From JBGOUJ01 sp041477005 (GTDB lineage Bacteria; Acidobacteriota; Terriglobia; Bryobacterales; JACQDG01), in the NCBI GenBank assembly GCA_041477005.1, contig JBGOUJ010000002.1, positions 1-50,326 on the forward strand: a stretch of DNA of 50,326 nucleotides, written 5' to 3'. Position numbers and translations under genes: made by a program. Below the pieces are notes generated by a model. That model made no database searches and had not been told where the DNA came from. It was given only the letters and a program-made list of their open reading frames with translations. Below, piece after piece: positions 23,845 to 32,724 of the stretch. Each line of letters opens with the position of its first letter. Position 1 is the stretch's first letter.

Positions 23845-26301
23845 GTGTCACGAAACTTTGACATCCTGAAGAAGGCAAACCGGACAGACGAGTTGTTCAG
23901 TCTCACGCCGGCCGACGGCCAGAAGACGGCTTACAGCGAGGCCCACCGGACCGCTGACAGCCAAGAAAAACTTCCGGTCAAGGATATTTTCCTGGAAGCG
24001 CCTCCCGGCCCGGCGCGCCCCATGCCCCCGCCCCGACCGGCGGAGCCCGCTCCGGAGTTCGGCGGTCTGGTCGACTATGTGCATATGCTGGGCCGGCACC
24101 AGATCTTCATTGCCGCTTCCACGCTGGGGTGCGCGCTGTTCGGTTTGCTGACGGCGCTGCCTCAGAAACCGGTGTACCGGGCGCACGCCACCATCGAGAT
24201 CCAGAATCCGAACGAAAACTTCCTGATGAAGGACCTCGATCCGGGCGCGGCTCCCTCGGTCTCCGGGTCCGACTCGTACGTGGAAACGCAAGCCCGGATT
24301 CTGCGCGACGAATCGACGGTAGAGAAGACGGTGGTGGCAGTAAACCTCGAGCAGCGGCCGGATTTGATCACCAAGACGAACGCTCTGGTCGACTTTGTCG
24401 CCGGCCTGCAGCCGGCCCGGGCAAAACAGGCGCCGCCGTCGCGAGACGAGCTGGTGCGCCTGGCTATCCAGAATCTGACCGTACAGACCAGCGCCCAGAG
24501 CCGCATCGTCGACGTTTTCTTCGACTCGACGGATGCGCAACTGGCGGCCGACTTCGCCAACAAGCTGGCCGAGAACCTTATCGAGCACAATCTGGAGGTC
24601 CGCTGGATGGCCACCAAGCGCCTGGGGGAATGGCTGAACGGCGAGCTGAAGGGCCTTCGGGAGACCTTTTTGCAGTCGTCCGGCGATCTGCAGGCCTATG
24701 CGCGCGCGACCGGCCTCATGATCATCGAAGAAAAGGGAACCACCGCCGCCGAGGAGAGGCTGCGCCAGTTACAGGAGGAGCTCTCGCGAGCCCAGGCCGA
24801 CCGCATATCCAAACAATCGCGCTATGAGGTGTCGTCGTCCCGCTCGGCGGAGGCGCTGCCCGACGTGCTCGACTATCCGACCTTGCGGGAGTCTCAATCC
24901 AAGCTGACTGAACTGCGGCGGCAACTGGCCGACCTGAACGCCGCCTTCCTGCCGACCTACCCTAAGGTGAAGAGCCTGCAGGCGCAGGTCACCGAGCTGG
25001 AGTCGATCGTTCAGAAGGAGCGGAGCAACATCGTAGATCGGGTTCACAACGAATATCTCGCCGCCAAGTCCCGCGAGCAGATGGACCGGACGGTTTACGA
25101 GCAGCAGGTGGGAATCGTCGCCGATCAGGCGGCGAAGGCCATCCAGTACAACCTGCTGAAGCACGGCGTGGACAGCAACCGGACCCTTTACGAAACTCTA
25201 TTGCAGAAGGTGAAGGAAGCCAATGTAGCCTCAGCCATTCGGGCCAGCAACATTCGCATCATCAGCGAGGCCAAGCGGCCTTGGCGTCCTTACAAGCCGA
25301 ACGCCGCCTTCAACGCGGGCATGGGGCTGCTCGCGGGGCTGTTTCTGAGCGTGGCCTTCGTGTTCGTCCGAGAGCACGCCGATCGCAGCCTGCGCTCGCC
25401 GGGCGATGCCGCCACTTTCTTGAACTTGCCGGAGTTGGCGGCGATCCCGTCGGCGGCGCTGTACGGGCGGTCGTCCTTGGGGCTGGCCGGACCGGTTCTG
25501 GACCTGGATCCGGCGGGCAGTGAAAAGCGGAGCGTGGGATTCCTGGCGCGGCATTGGAGAGGCCCGGGAGCGAATCCGCTCCAGTTGGCGGGCTGGGGCG
25601 ACCAGTACTCGATTGTGGCCGAGTCCTTTCGCGCCGCGCTGACCTCACTGTGGTTTCAAGAGCAGCAAAACGGCCGGTCCCACGTCTTCGTGGTCACCAG
25701 CCCCAGTGCGGGGGAAGGAAAGACGACCACGGCCACCAATCTGGGGATTGCGCTGGCCAGCAGCAACCGCCGCGTGTTGCTGATCGACGGGGACCTGCGC
25801 CGGCCAATGCTGGGCAAAGCCTTCGGCCTGGACCAAGTGAGCGGTCTGGCCAACATCCTGGAGGACCGGGATTCCCTGGCGCTTCGTTCCGTGGAAAGCC
25901 TGGTCATGCAAACGCAAGTGCCGGGGCTCTACGTGCTGCCGGGCGGAACCTCCGCAGTGAATATAACGAACCTGCGTTACTACGACCGCCTCATGGAACT
26001 GGTTGCGCAACTGCGTTTGGAGTTCCACACCGTGCTGGTGGATACGCCCCCGGTGCTGGCGTTCTCCGACGCCCGCATCCTGGGCCGGCTTTCCGACGGC
26101 GTCATCCTTGTGGTCCGTGCGGCGAAAACGCAGCGCGACGACGCCGCCGCCGCCTTACGCCGCTTCCAGGAGGACGGCACCCGGGTGTTGGGCACCATTT
26201 TGAATGATTGGAATCCGAAGCAGTCCGGTTACGGCAGCGGGTATCGGTCGTATGGTTACTACTCGGGCCAGGGCCGGGAACAGGCCCAGAGCGGCCGCTG
26301 A
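23845..26301 (+). CDS. Wzc-like chain-length regulator and tyrosine autokinase
   Basis: This is an inner-membrane BY-kinase of 818 residues that controls polymer length and export with the Wza-like protein. A Pro-rich cytoplasmic start (about 1-75) leads to a first helix at about 84-105. The Wzz and GNVR periplasmic domains with long coiled coils follow (about 110-490), then a second helix (about 492-512). The P-loop kinase domain has Walker A SAGEGKTTT (Lys626), Walker A' VLLIDGDLRRP and Walker B VLVDTPP. A C-terminal tyrosine cluster (GYGSGYRSYGYYSG) is the expected autophosphorylation tail. The GTG start has GAGGAG at good spacing. Confidence 0.93.
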   Translation: MSRNFDILKKANRTDELFSLTPADGQKTAYSEAHRTADSQEKLPVKDIFLEAPPGPARPMPPPRPAEPAPEFGGLVDYVHMLGRHQIFIAASTLGCALFGLLTALPQKPVYRAHATIEIQNPNENFLMKDLDPGAAPSVSGSDSYVETQARILRDESTVEKTVVAVNLEQRPDLITKTNALVDFVAGLQPARAKQAPPSRDELVRLAIQNLTVQTSAQSRIVDVFFDSTDAQLAADFANKLAENLIEHNLEVRWMATKRLGEWLNGELKGLRETFLQSSGDLQAYARATGLMIIEEKGTTAAEERLRQLQEELSRAQADRISKQSRYEVSSSRSAEALPDVLDYPTLRESQSKLTELRRQLADLNAAFLPTYPKVKSLQAQVTELESIVQKERSNIVDRVHNEYLAAKSREQMDRTVYEQQVGIVADQAAKAIQYNLLKHGVDSNRTLYETLLQKVKEANVASAIRASNIRIISEAKRPWRPYKPNAAFNAGMGLLAGLFLSVAFVFVREHADRSLRSPGDAATFLNLPELAAIPSAALYGRSSLGLAGPVLDLDPAGSEKRSVGFLARHWRGPGANPLQLAGWGDQYSIVAESFRAALTSLWFQEQQNGRSHVFVVTSPSAGEGKTTTATNLGIALASSNRRVLLIDGDLRRPMLGKAFGLDQVSGLANILEDRDSLALRSVESLVMQTQVPGLYVLPGGTSAVNITNLRYYDRLMELVAQLRLEFHTVLVDTPPVLAFSDARILGRLSDGVILVVRAAKTQRDDAAAALRRFQEDGTRVLGTILNDWNPKQSGYGSGYRSYGYYSGQGREQAQSGR

Positions 26302-26339
26302 AGGGCGAAGACGTTGAGAAAGGGTCAGGTGGAGCAAGA

Positions 26340-27782
26340 GTGAATCGGATCAACCGGGCGCAGACAAATCGCCTCGTGCAGATAGTGTTCGACCTGCTCG
26401 GGCTGCTGGCAGCCTGGTACGGCACCGTCGACCTGCGCCTGCTGTTGAACCCCTACATGAGCCTGCAGCTCAGCCGGGCCGAGCTGGTCGGATTGGCGCC
26501 GCCGCTGACGGGGATCATCCTGCTCTGGCTGGGGGCGGACCTGTGGCTCAAGGCTTCGCGCCCGAAAGGGACCCTGCGCGTCGGCGAGCGGCTGCTGGGC
26601 GTGGCCGAATCCGTGATGCTGGCCAGCACACTGACCATCGTGGTCACGTTTTTCTCGCGGGAGTTTGGCGCCACGCTATCGCGCTCCTTCGTCTTTCTGT
26701 TTGTGCCGGTGAGCTTCGCGACGCTGATGCTGGCTCGGTACGCAGCGCTGATGGTGGTCGCGGCGCTCGAGAGGAGATGGCCGGCGCCGGAGCGGGTGGC
26801 GGTCCTCGGGGAAGGCGAAGAGGCGCGGAGAATCGTGGACCGGGTGCGGAACTCCCGAGAGGCCGTCACTCTAGCCGGCGTGATTCTTCCCGAGCACGCC
26901 TCGGCGGAGGGCCTGGGCAATCCCGTCCCGGTTCTGGGGACCACACGGCAACTGGCGGAGGTCATCAACCACACCCGGCTGGATCGGATCATCGTTGTAA
27001 AGGGCTGCATCAGCGACCAGGAAGTGGATGAATGCGGCGCGATCTCGCAGCGCATGGGCGTGGTACTCAGCCATGCGATCGGCCCGGTCAGCCTCCAGGT
27101 GCGGGTGCGCGTGGCCCACCTGTGCGGCATGCCGCTGGTCGATCTCCGACCGGTGGCCTTCACGCGGCGCCAGGAGATTGTGAAGCGGGGCTTCGACATC
27201 ATCGTATCGGCGGTCGCCCTGATGTTTCTGTCTCCGGTTGCGTTGGTGGTCGCCGCGGTCATCAAGCTGACCTCCGAAGGACCCGTGCTCTTCAAGTCTC
27301 CGCGAGTGGGCCGGGGAGGCCGGTATTTCACCTTCCTGAAGTTCCGCTCCATGTATACGAACCCCAACGGGCGCCAGGCGCTGGCTGCGGTCAACGAGAA
27401 AACCGGTCACATCTTCAAGGTCCGCAACGACCCGCGGATCACCCCGTTCGGCCGCCTCATGCGCAAGTACAGCATTGATGAACTGGCGCAGTTGATCAAC
27501 GTGTTGCGGGGAGACATGAGCCTGGTGGGTCCGCGCCCGCTGCCGGCCGAGGATCTCGACCCGGACGGCCAGAGCCGGGAATTCGCCTTCTGGTCCGAGC
27601 AGAGATCCCGGGTGCTGCCGGGCATTACCGGCCTGTGGCAGATCCGGGGCCGAAGCGACATCGCCTTCGAAGAGATGATCGACCTGGATGTCGAGTACAT
27701 CCGAAACTGGTCGTTCAGTCTGGATCTGCGCATTCTGCTGGAAACGCCGCTGGTCGTCCTGACGGCCAAAGGAGCCTACTAA
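26340..27782 (+). CDS. Polyprenyl-phosphate sugar-1-phosphate transferase (WbaP/PssY family)
   Basis: This enzyme starts the repeat unit by moving a sugar-1-phosphate from a nucleotide sugar to undecaprenyl phosphate. It is 480 residues. N-terminal membrane helices are followed by a Rossmann-like domain (about 150-290, RVAVLGEGEEARRIV) and the C-terminal catalytic domain. That domain has KRGFDIIVSAVALMFLSPVA, FLKFRSMY, KVRNDPRITPFGRLMRKYSI, DELAQLINVLRGDMSLVGPR and PGITGLWQIRGRS. I chose the GTG at 26340, preceded by GGAG 5 bases upstream. The upstream open frame overlaps the kinase tail and is not family-like. The sugar specificity cannot be read. Confidence 0.92.
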   Translation: MNRINRAQTNRLVQIVFDLLGLLAAWYGTVDLRLLLNPYMSLQLSRAELVGLAPPLTGIILLWLGADLWLKASRPKGTLRVGERLLGVAESVMLASTLTIVVTFFSREFGATLSRSFVFLFVPVSFATLMLARYAALMVVAALERRWPAPERVAVLGEGEEARRIVDRVRNSREAVTLAGVILPEHASAEGLGNPVPVLGTTRQLAEVINHTRLDRIIVVKGCISDQEVDECGAISQRMGVVLSHAIGPVSLQVRVRVAHLCGMPLVDLRPVAFTRRQEIVKRGFDIIVSAVALMFLSPVALVVAAVIKLTSEGPVLFKSPRVGRGGRYFTFLKFRSMYTNPNGRQALAAVNEKTGHIFKVRNDPRITPFGRLMRKYSIDELAQLINVLRGDMSLVGPRPLPAEDLDPDGQSREFAFWSEQRSRVLPGITGLWQIRGRSDIAFEEMIDLDVEYIRNWSFSLDLRILLETPLVVLTAKGAY

Positions 27783-27785
27783 AGA

Positions 27786-29186
27786 GTGGCGGCAACACCT
27801 GACATCGAAATACTGGCTGGCTTGCAGGTGGAGAGCGGGGGCGCCGCCCCGGGCCATCTCGCAAGCCTAAGCGCCGGGGCCCGGCCCATGATCGCGGAAG
27901 GTCTGAAGTGGGCCAAAAAGGGGTCATTCACCCTCACCGATCAGGCGCTGTTTTCGGGTGGCAACTTTGTCATCAACATCCTGCTCGCCCGATGGCTCCC
28001 GCCGGCGGAATACGGCGCCTACTCGCTGGCCTACGTCGTGTTCCTGCTGTTCGCCGCGATTCATTCGGCGATCCTGGTGGAGCCGATGATGGTGTTCGGC
28101 GCCGGCAAGTACGCTTCCCGATTCCCAAGATATCTCCGCGCGCTGCTGTGCGGACATCTGGCGCTTATGGCTCCAGCCAGCGTGATCCTGCTGGGCGTGG
28201 CCTACGGGCTGAAGCGGCTCTATCCGCCGGAGGCGCAACACGCTTTTCTGGGGCTGGTGTTGGGAGCGACAGCCATCCTGCTTTTCTGGCTGGTGCGAAG
28301 GACCTTCTATGTGGTGCTCGATCCGGCACGGGCGGCGGTCGGAGGCGGCGTCTATTTCCTGCTCATCGTGGCGTCCGTCTGCGTGCTGCGGCTCGCCGGC
28401 ATCCTCTCCACTTTCACGGCGTTCCTGGGCATGGCCTTCGCCAGCCTGCTTGCCAGCGTGCTGATGCTGGCCTTCTTCCTGCCGGTGTGGAAGGCCGGTG
28501 GCGACAGCCCGAGCTTCTCCGCCGCCGCCCGGGACCATTGGCGATACGGACGATGGGCCATGTGTACGGCCGCCATCGGCTGGTTTCCGGGCCAGGTCTA
28601 CTACGCCCTGCTGCCGGCCCGGCTGGGCCTGGAAGGACCCGGGGCGTTGCGGGCGCTGATGAACTTCGTGATGCCGGTGCTCCAGGCTATCTCCGCGCTC
28701 ACCTTGCTCCTTCTCCCGTTGCTGGTGCGCGATCGAGACCGAGGCGGGACCAAACGCATGACCCGAACAATGTTGATCTTCCTGGCGCTGTTCCTGCTCG
28801 CCGCCGTCGCCTACGGGTCGCTGCTGTGGCTGCTGCGCAACCAGGTCTTTCAGATCTTCTACGGCGGAAAGTATAGCCAATATGCAGGCTGGCCCCTGTT
28901 TCTGGTGGCGGTGATGCCGGCGGGCACCTGTATGACCGCCGTGCTGGGCAGCGGCCTGCGGGCGCTGGAACGGCCGGACCACATGTTCTGGTGCTACGGA
29001 GTCTCCGTTATCAGCGCGGTGGCCATCGGCATCCCGCTCGCCGCCCGTCACGGACTGATCGGCGCCCTGGTGGGGCTGCTGGTCTCCTCCGTGGTCACCA
29101 TTTCGATGATGGCCTGGTTCTACGCGAGAGCGGTCTTGGCGAAAGCGCCAGACTGGCGCCAGAAGGAGGTCGTAGAACAGCTATGA
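27786..29186 (+). CDS. Polysaccharide flippase (Wzx-like, MOP superfamily)
   Basis: This is an integral membrane protein of 466 residues with about 12-14 hydrophobic helices, no large soluble domain and a hydrophilic C-terminal tail. LTDQALFSGGNFVINILLAR near the N terminus is typical of polysaccharide flippases. It should move the lipid-linked repeat unit across the inner membrane. It follows the transferase by 3 bases, and its stop overlaps the rfbF start (ATGA). The GTG at 27786 is the first possible start; an ATG at residue 35 directly before the first helix is an alternative that would give 432 residues. Confidence 0.85.
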   Translation: MAATPDIEILAGLQVESGGAAPGHLASLSAGARPMIAEGLKWAKKGSFTLTDQALFSGGNFVINILLARWLPPAEYGAYSLAYVVFLLFAAIHSAILVEPMMVFGAGKYASRFPRYLRALLCGHLALMAPASVILLGVAYGLKRLYPPEAQHAFLGLVLGATAILLFWLVRRTFYVVLDPARAAVGGGVYFLLIVASVCVLRLAGILSTFTAFLGMAFASLLASVLMLAFFLPVWKAGGDSPSFSAAARDHWRYGRWAMCTAAIGWFPGQVYYALLPARLGLEGPGALRALMNFVMPVLQAISALTLLLLPLLVRDRDRGGTKRMTRTMLIFLALFLLAAVAYGSLLWLLRNQVFQIFYGGKYSQYAGWPLFLVAVMPAGTCMTAVLGSGLRALERPDHMFWCYGVSVISAVAIGIPLAARHGLIGALVGLLVSSVVTISMMAWFYARAVLAKAPDWRQKEVVEQL

Positions 29187-29956
29187 GAGTTGTCATTTTG
29201 GCCGGCGGGTTGGGCACCCGGCTGGCCGAAGAAACTTCCGTAAAACCCAAACCCATGGTCGAGATCGGCGGACATCCGATTCTCTGGCATATCATGCACA
29301 TCTACGCCCACCACGGCCTCAGGCAGTTTATGGTGGCCCTGGGCTATAAGGGCGAGGTCGTCAAGGATTACTTCCTGCGCTACCACCCCACCAACAGCGA
29401 CATTACGGTGAATCTATGCACCGGCGCAGTGGAGTATCACAGCCGGCCGGCGATGGACTGGGAGGTCCGGCTGATCGACACCGGACACAACACGCTGACG
29501 GGCGGCCGGATCCTGCGCCTGGAGCCGCACCTGCGCCCCGAGGGGACCTTCTTGGTGACCTACGGCGACGGGGTGGCGGACGTCAATATCTCCGATTTGC
29601 TCGATTTTCATCGCAGCCAGGGAAGAATCGCGACGGTCACAGCGGTGCGTCCGCCCGCCCGCTTCGGAACCATGGTCTTCGACGGCGACCGGGTGAAGGA
29701 ATTCAAGGAAAAGCCGCAAACGGAAGAAGGCTGGATCAACGGCGGCTTCTTCGTCTTCGAGCCGGAAGTGTTCGATTACCTGAGAGACGATGACACCATC
29801 CTGGAGGCGGATCCGCTGGAGCGCCTGGCGCGGGACGGGGAATTGATCGCCTACCGGCATGAGGGCTTCTGGCAGTGCATGGACACCCTTCGCGACAAAA
29901 ACCGGCTGCAGTCGCTGTGGGAGTCCGGTACGGCGCCGTGGAAAGTCTGGCAGTAA
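29183..29956 (+). CDS. rfbF: Glucose-1-phosphate cytidylyltransferase
   Basis: This cytoplasmic nucleotidyltransferase makes CDP-glucose from CTP and glucose-1-phosphate. It is 257 residues, the family length. The N-terminal nucleotide loop is ILAGGLGTRLAEET with KPKPMVEIGG. The family-specific GYKGEVVKDYF, VTYGDGVADVNI, KPQTEEGWINGGFFVFEPEV and GFWQCMDTLRDK blocks are all present. CDP-glucose normally feeds 3,6-dideoxyhexose or related deoxysugar synthesis through CDP-glucose 4,6-dehydratase. No clear gene for that dehydratase is in the window. The next three genes probably act on the product. Confidence 0.93.
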   Translation: MRVVILAGGLGTRLAEETSVKPKPMVEIGGHPILWHIMHIYAHHGLRQFMVALGYKGEVVKDYFLRYHPTNSDITVNLCTGAVEYHSRPAMDWEVRLIDTGHNTLTGGRILRLEPHLRPEGTFLVTYGDGVADVNISDLLDFHRSQGRIATVTAVRPPARFGTMVFDGDRVKEFKEKPQTEEGWINGGFFVFEPEVFDYLRDDDTILEADPLERLARDGELIAYRHEGFWQCMDTLRDKNRLQSLWESGTAPWKVWQ

Positions 29957-29987
29957 TTCTAATGGGGAAAGAAAGAGGACAACGATA

Positions 29988-31037
29988 ATGCGGGTGTTGG
30001 TTACAGGAAGTGAAGGATATATCGGCTCGGTGCTGGTTCCGCTGCTGGTGGAGCGCGGACATGACGTGGCAGGTTTTGACACCGGCTATTTCGCCGAGGC
30101 CCGGTTCCTGCCGCTGGCGGCCAGCGAGTTGACGCGGCGCGGCGACTTGCGGGAGATCGAGGCGAAAGACCTGAAGGGATTCGACGCTATCATCCATCTG
30201 GGGGCGCTTTCCAACGATCCTTGGGGCCAGTTGAATCCGGAGCTGACCCAGCAAATCAACTACGAGTGCAGCGTTCGCCTGGCCAAGCTGGCCAAGCAAG
30301 CCGGGGTGGCGCGGTTTCTGTTTTCCTCATCGTGCAGCACGTACGGCGCGGCGTCGCAGGGGGGCGTGGTCGAAACCGACGAGCTGAACCCTCTGAGCGC
30401 CTATGCGGTGGCAAAGGTGATGGCCGAACGGGACATCACGCCGCTGGCCGATGACCGCTTCGCTCCGACGTTCCTGCGCAACGCCACGGTCTACGGCGTT
30501 TCGCCCCGCATGCGCTTCGACCTGGTGCTGAACAATCTGGCCGGCTGGGCTTTCACGACGGGAAAGATCGTCATCCAGAGTGACGGCACCCCGTGGCGGC
30601 CGCTGGTGCACGTCCGGGACGTGTCGGCGGCGTTCCTGGCCATCATGGAAGCTCCGCGGGAGGTGGTGGCGAACCAGGTGTTCAACATCGGTCAGGAGAG
30701 CGAGAACTATCAGGTCCGGGATCTCGCGGCGGCGACGGAGAAGGAGTTCCCAGGCAGCACGGTGGTTTATGCCGACCAGGCGTCGACGGGCGATCCCCGG
30801 TCCTATCGCGTCTCGTTCCGAAAGTTCTGGTCGGCTTTTCCGAACCTGCGGTTTGAATGGAACGCCGAGAAGGGGCTGCGGGAGCTGCACGAAGTTTTCG
30901 ACCGCGTGGGCTTCACCGGCGACCATTTTCAGCACCGCGACTTTATCCGGCTGAAGCAGATCGAGCACCTGCTGGAGACCGGCGCTCTGGACCACGAACT
31001 GCGATGGACCTGCGCGCTGGCGGCGCGGGAGGCGTAA
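29988..31037 (+). CDS. NAD-dependent sugar-nucleotide epimerase/dehydratase (extended SDR)
   Basis: This is an extended short-chain dehydrogenase of 349 residues. The NAD-binding motif GSEGYIG (Gly7, Gly10, Gly13) is followed by IIHLGALSNDP. The catalytic Ser is in LFSSSCSTYG, and the Tyr-x3-Lys is in AYAVAKVMAE. The substrate-domain block RNATVYGVSPRMRFDLVLNN follows. It resembles SDRs that accompany rfbF and a cupin epimerase in surface-polysaccharide clusters more than RfbG or RmlB. The reaction is therefore uncertain: 4,6-dehydration, epimerisation or reduction of a CDP- or other NDP-sugar. It starts 31 bases after rfbF, and the next gene follows its stop by 3 bases. Confidence 0.8.
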   Translation: MRVLVTGSEGYIGSVLVPLLVERGHDVAGFDTGYFAEARFLPLAASELTRRGDLREIEAKDLKGFDAIIHLGALSNDPWGQLNPELTQQINYECSVRLAKLAKQAGVARFLFSSSCSTYGAASQGGVVETDELNPLSAYAVAKVMAERDITPLADDRFAPTFLRNATVYGVSPRMRFDLVLNNLAGWAFTTGKIVIQSDGTPWRPLVHVRDVSAAFLAIMEAPREVVANQVFNIGQESENYQVRDLAAATEKEFPGSTVVYADQASTGDPRSYRVSFRKFWSAFPNLRFEWNAEKGLRELHEVFDRVGFTGDHFQHRDFIRLKQIEHLLETGALDHELRWTCALAAREA

Positions 31038-31040
31038 GCG

Positions 31041-31490
31041 ATGATTGACGGCGTCAAGGTCATTCCGTTGAGGCGCATTCCCGACGAGCGCGGGACCATC
31101 TACCACGTCCTGCGCGCCGACGCGCCGCACTTCGCCGGCTTCGGCGAAGCGTACGTGTCCAAGATCTACCCGGACATCATCAAGGGCTGGCACATCCACA
31201 AAACGATGTGTCTGAACTACGCCGTGATCTCGGGCATGGTGAAGCTGGTGCTCTACGATTCCCGGCCCAATTCCTCCACCAAGGGGGAGCTGATGGAGCT
31301 ATTTATTGGTGATGACAACTATTGTCTGGTACAGATTCCTCCGGGCGTGGTCAACGGCCAGAAAGGCATGCCCCCCGAGCCCGCCTTGTTGATCAATGTC
31401 GCAACCCAGGCCCACACCCCCGGGGAGATGCAACGGATAGATCCGTTTTCGCCCGATATCCCGTACAAGTGGGATGTCGTGCATAGTTGA
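31041..31490 (+). CDS. Cupin sugar-nucleotide epimerase (RmlC-related, short)
   Basis: This is a 149-residue cupin-fold protein related to dTDP-4-dehydrorhamnose 3,5-epimerase but about 35 residues shorter than typical RmlC. GWHIHKTMCLNYAVISGMV corresponds to the RmlC region with the catalytic histidine, and LVQIPPGVVNGQKG to the second cupin motif. Short relatives act as 3- or 5-epimerases or isomerases on 4-keto sugars. Its place after rfbF and the SDR suggests the same nucleotide sugar. It is followed by a 100-base gap before the aminotransferase. Confidence 0.8.
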   Translation: MIDGVKVIPLRRIPDERGTIYHVLRADAPHFAGFGEAYVSKIYPDIIKGWHIHKTMCLNYAVISGMVKLVLYDSRPNSSTKGELMELFIGDDNYCLVQIPPGVVNGQKGMPPEPALLINVATQAHTPGEMQRIDPFSPDIPYKWDVVHS

Positions 31491-31521
31491 AAAACCGCTT
31501 CGACCCGGCACTCCCCCACGG

Positions 31522-31540
31522 AGATCGAACGCCTCGATCT
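31522..31540. promoter_or_regulatory. Perfect hairpin between the cupin and DegT genes
   Basis: AGATCGA and TCGATCT form a perfect 7-base stem with the 5-base loop ACGCC, in the middle of the only sizeable gap of this sub-operon. No T-run follows. It could be an attenuator, a processing site or an operator, and chance is possible. Confidence 0.35.
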
Positions 31541-31590
31541 TCTCTCGCCGCCGCACGAAGCAGAACGATTCCTTTCGAGGTGAGCCACGA

Positions 31591-32724
31591 ATGCTGACAC
31601 GCGAAAAAGTGCGTTTATCGAAATCGACCGTGGGCGACTGCGAGATGCAAGCGGTGGCCGAGGTGATCCGCGACGGCCGTCTGGGGATGGGGCCGCTGGT
31701 GGAAAAGTTCGAGCGCGAGCTGGCCGATTTCATCGGCGGCGATCGGGCCGTGATGTGCGTCAATACCGGCACGTCGGCGCTGCATCTGGGCCTGCAGGCC
31801 TGCGGCGTGAGCGCGGGGGACGAGGTGCTCGTGCCCACGCTCACCTATGTCGCTTCCTTCCAGGCGATCTCGGCCACCGGCGCCAGGCCGGTCGCCTGCG
31901 AAATGCGGGCCGAGGACTGCACGCTGGACGTGGAGGACGCCGCCCGGCGCGTCACGCCGCGCACCAAGGCCATCATGCCGGTACACTACGCGAGCGGTCA
32001 GGGAGACCTGGAGGGCGTCTACGATCTGGCGCGGCGCCAGGGCCTGCGCGTGGTCGAGGACGCGGCCCACGCCTTCGGCGGCTTCTGGAACGGCCAGCGC
32101 GTGGGCGCCTACGGCGATGTGGTCTGTTTCAGTTTCGACGGCATCAAGAACATCACCTGTGGGGAGGGCGGCGCCGTCGTGACCGCCGATCCGGTGGTCG
32201 CCGATCGCGTCCGCGACGCCCGGCTGCTGGGCGTGGAGAAGGATACCGGCAAGCGCTACGCCGGCCAGCGGAGCTGGGAGTTCGACGTCACCGGGCAAGG
32301 CTGGCGCTATCACATGAGCAATCTCAACGCGGCGATCGGCCGCGCGCAGCTCCGCCGGCTCGACGTGGAATTCGCGCCCCGCCGGATCGCCCTGGCCAGG
32401 CGCTACGTGGAACTACTCGCGGGCGCGACCAATGTGCGGCACCTCAAGCTGGATTACGGCCTGGTGGTCCCTCACATTTTCCCTGTCCTGATCGGCGAGG
32501 GGAAGCGGGACGAGGCCCGGCAGCGGCTGCTGGCCGAAGACGTCGAGTGCGGCATTCACTACAAGCCGAATCATCTGCTGTCGTACTACGGCGGCGGACG
32601 GGTTTCGCTGCCGGTGGCGGAGCAGCTTTATGCAGAGCTGCTGACGCTGCCGCTGCACGTGGACCTGATGGAGGAGGATCAAGACCGCGCCGTCGAAATC
32701 CTAAAGGACTGCATGAGGGGCTGA
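31591..32724 (+). CDS. DegT/DnrJ/EryC1-family sugar aminotransferase
   Basis: This PLP-dependent enzyme of 377 residues transfers an amino group to a keto group of a nucleotide sugar. NTGTSALHLGLQACGVSAGD is the classic N-terminal block. VEDAAHAFGGFW carries the aspartate and histidine that contact PLP. The Schiff-base lysine lies in FDGIKNITCGEGGAVV, and the tail is ECGIHYKPNHLL. Lys is present, so this is an aminotransferase and not the His-containing dehydratase type (DdhC/ColD). I chose the ATG at 31591, where homology starts; the frame opens 117 bases earlier. With the preceding genes it suggests an amino-deoxysugar in the polymer. Confidence 0.9.
   Translation: MLTREKVRLSKSTVGDCEMQAVAEVIRDGRLGMGPLVEKFERELADFIGGDRAVMCVNTGTSALHLGLQACGVSAGDEVLVPTLTYVASFQAISATGARPVACEMRAEDCTLDVEDAARRVTPRTKAIMPVHYASGQGDLEGVYDLARRQGLRVVEDAAHAFGGFWNGQRVGAYGDVVCFSFDGIKNITCGEGGAVVTADPVVADRVRDARLLGVEKDTGKRYAGQRSWEFDVTGQGWRYHMSNLNAAIGRAQLRRLDVEFAPRRIALARRYVELLAGATNVRHLKLDYGLVVPHIFPVLIGEGKRDEARQRLLAEDVECGIHYKPNHLLSYYGGGRVSLPVAEQLYAELLTLPLHVDLMEEDQDRAVEILKDCMRG

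Noticed and set aside
23777..23869. 30-residue frame with a purine-rich ribosome site upstream of the Wzc-like gene
   Set aside because: It overlaps the Wzc-like start in another frame, its sequence is dominated by Arg/Ser/Glu, and it spans the hairpin. A leader peptide is possible but unsupported.
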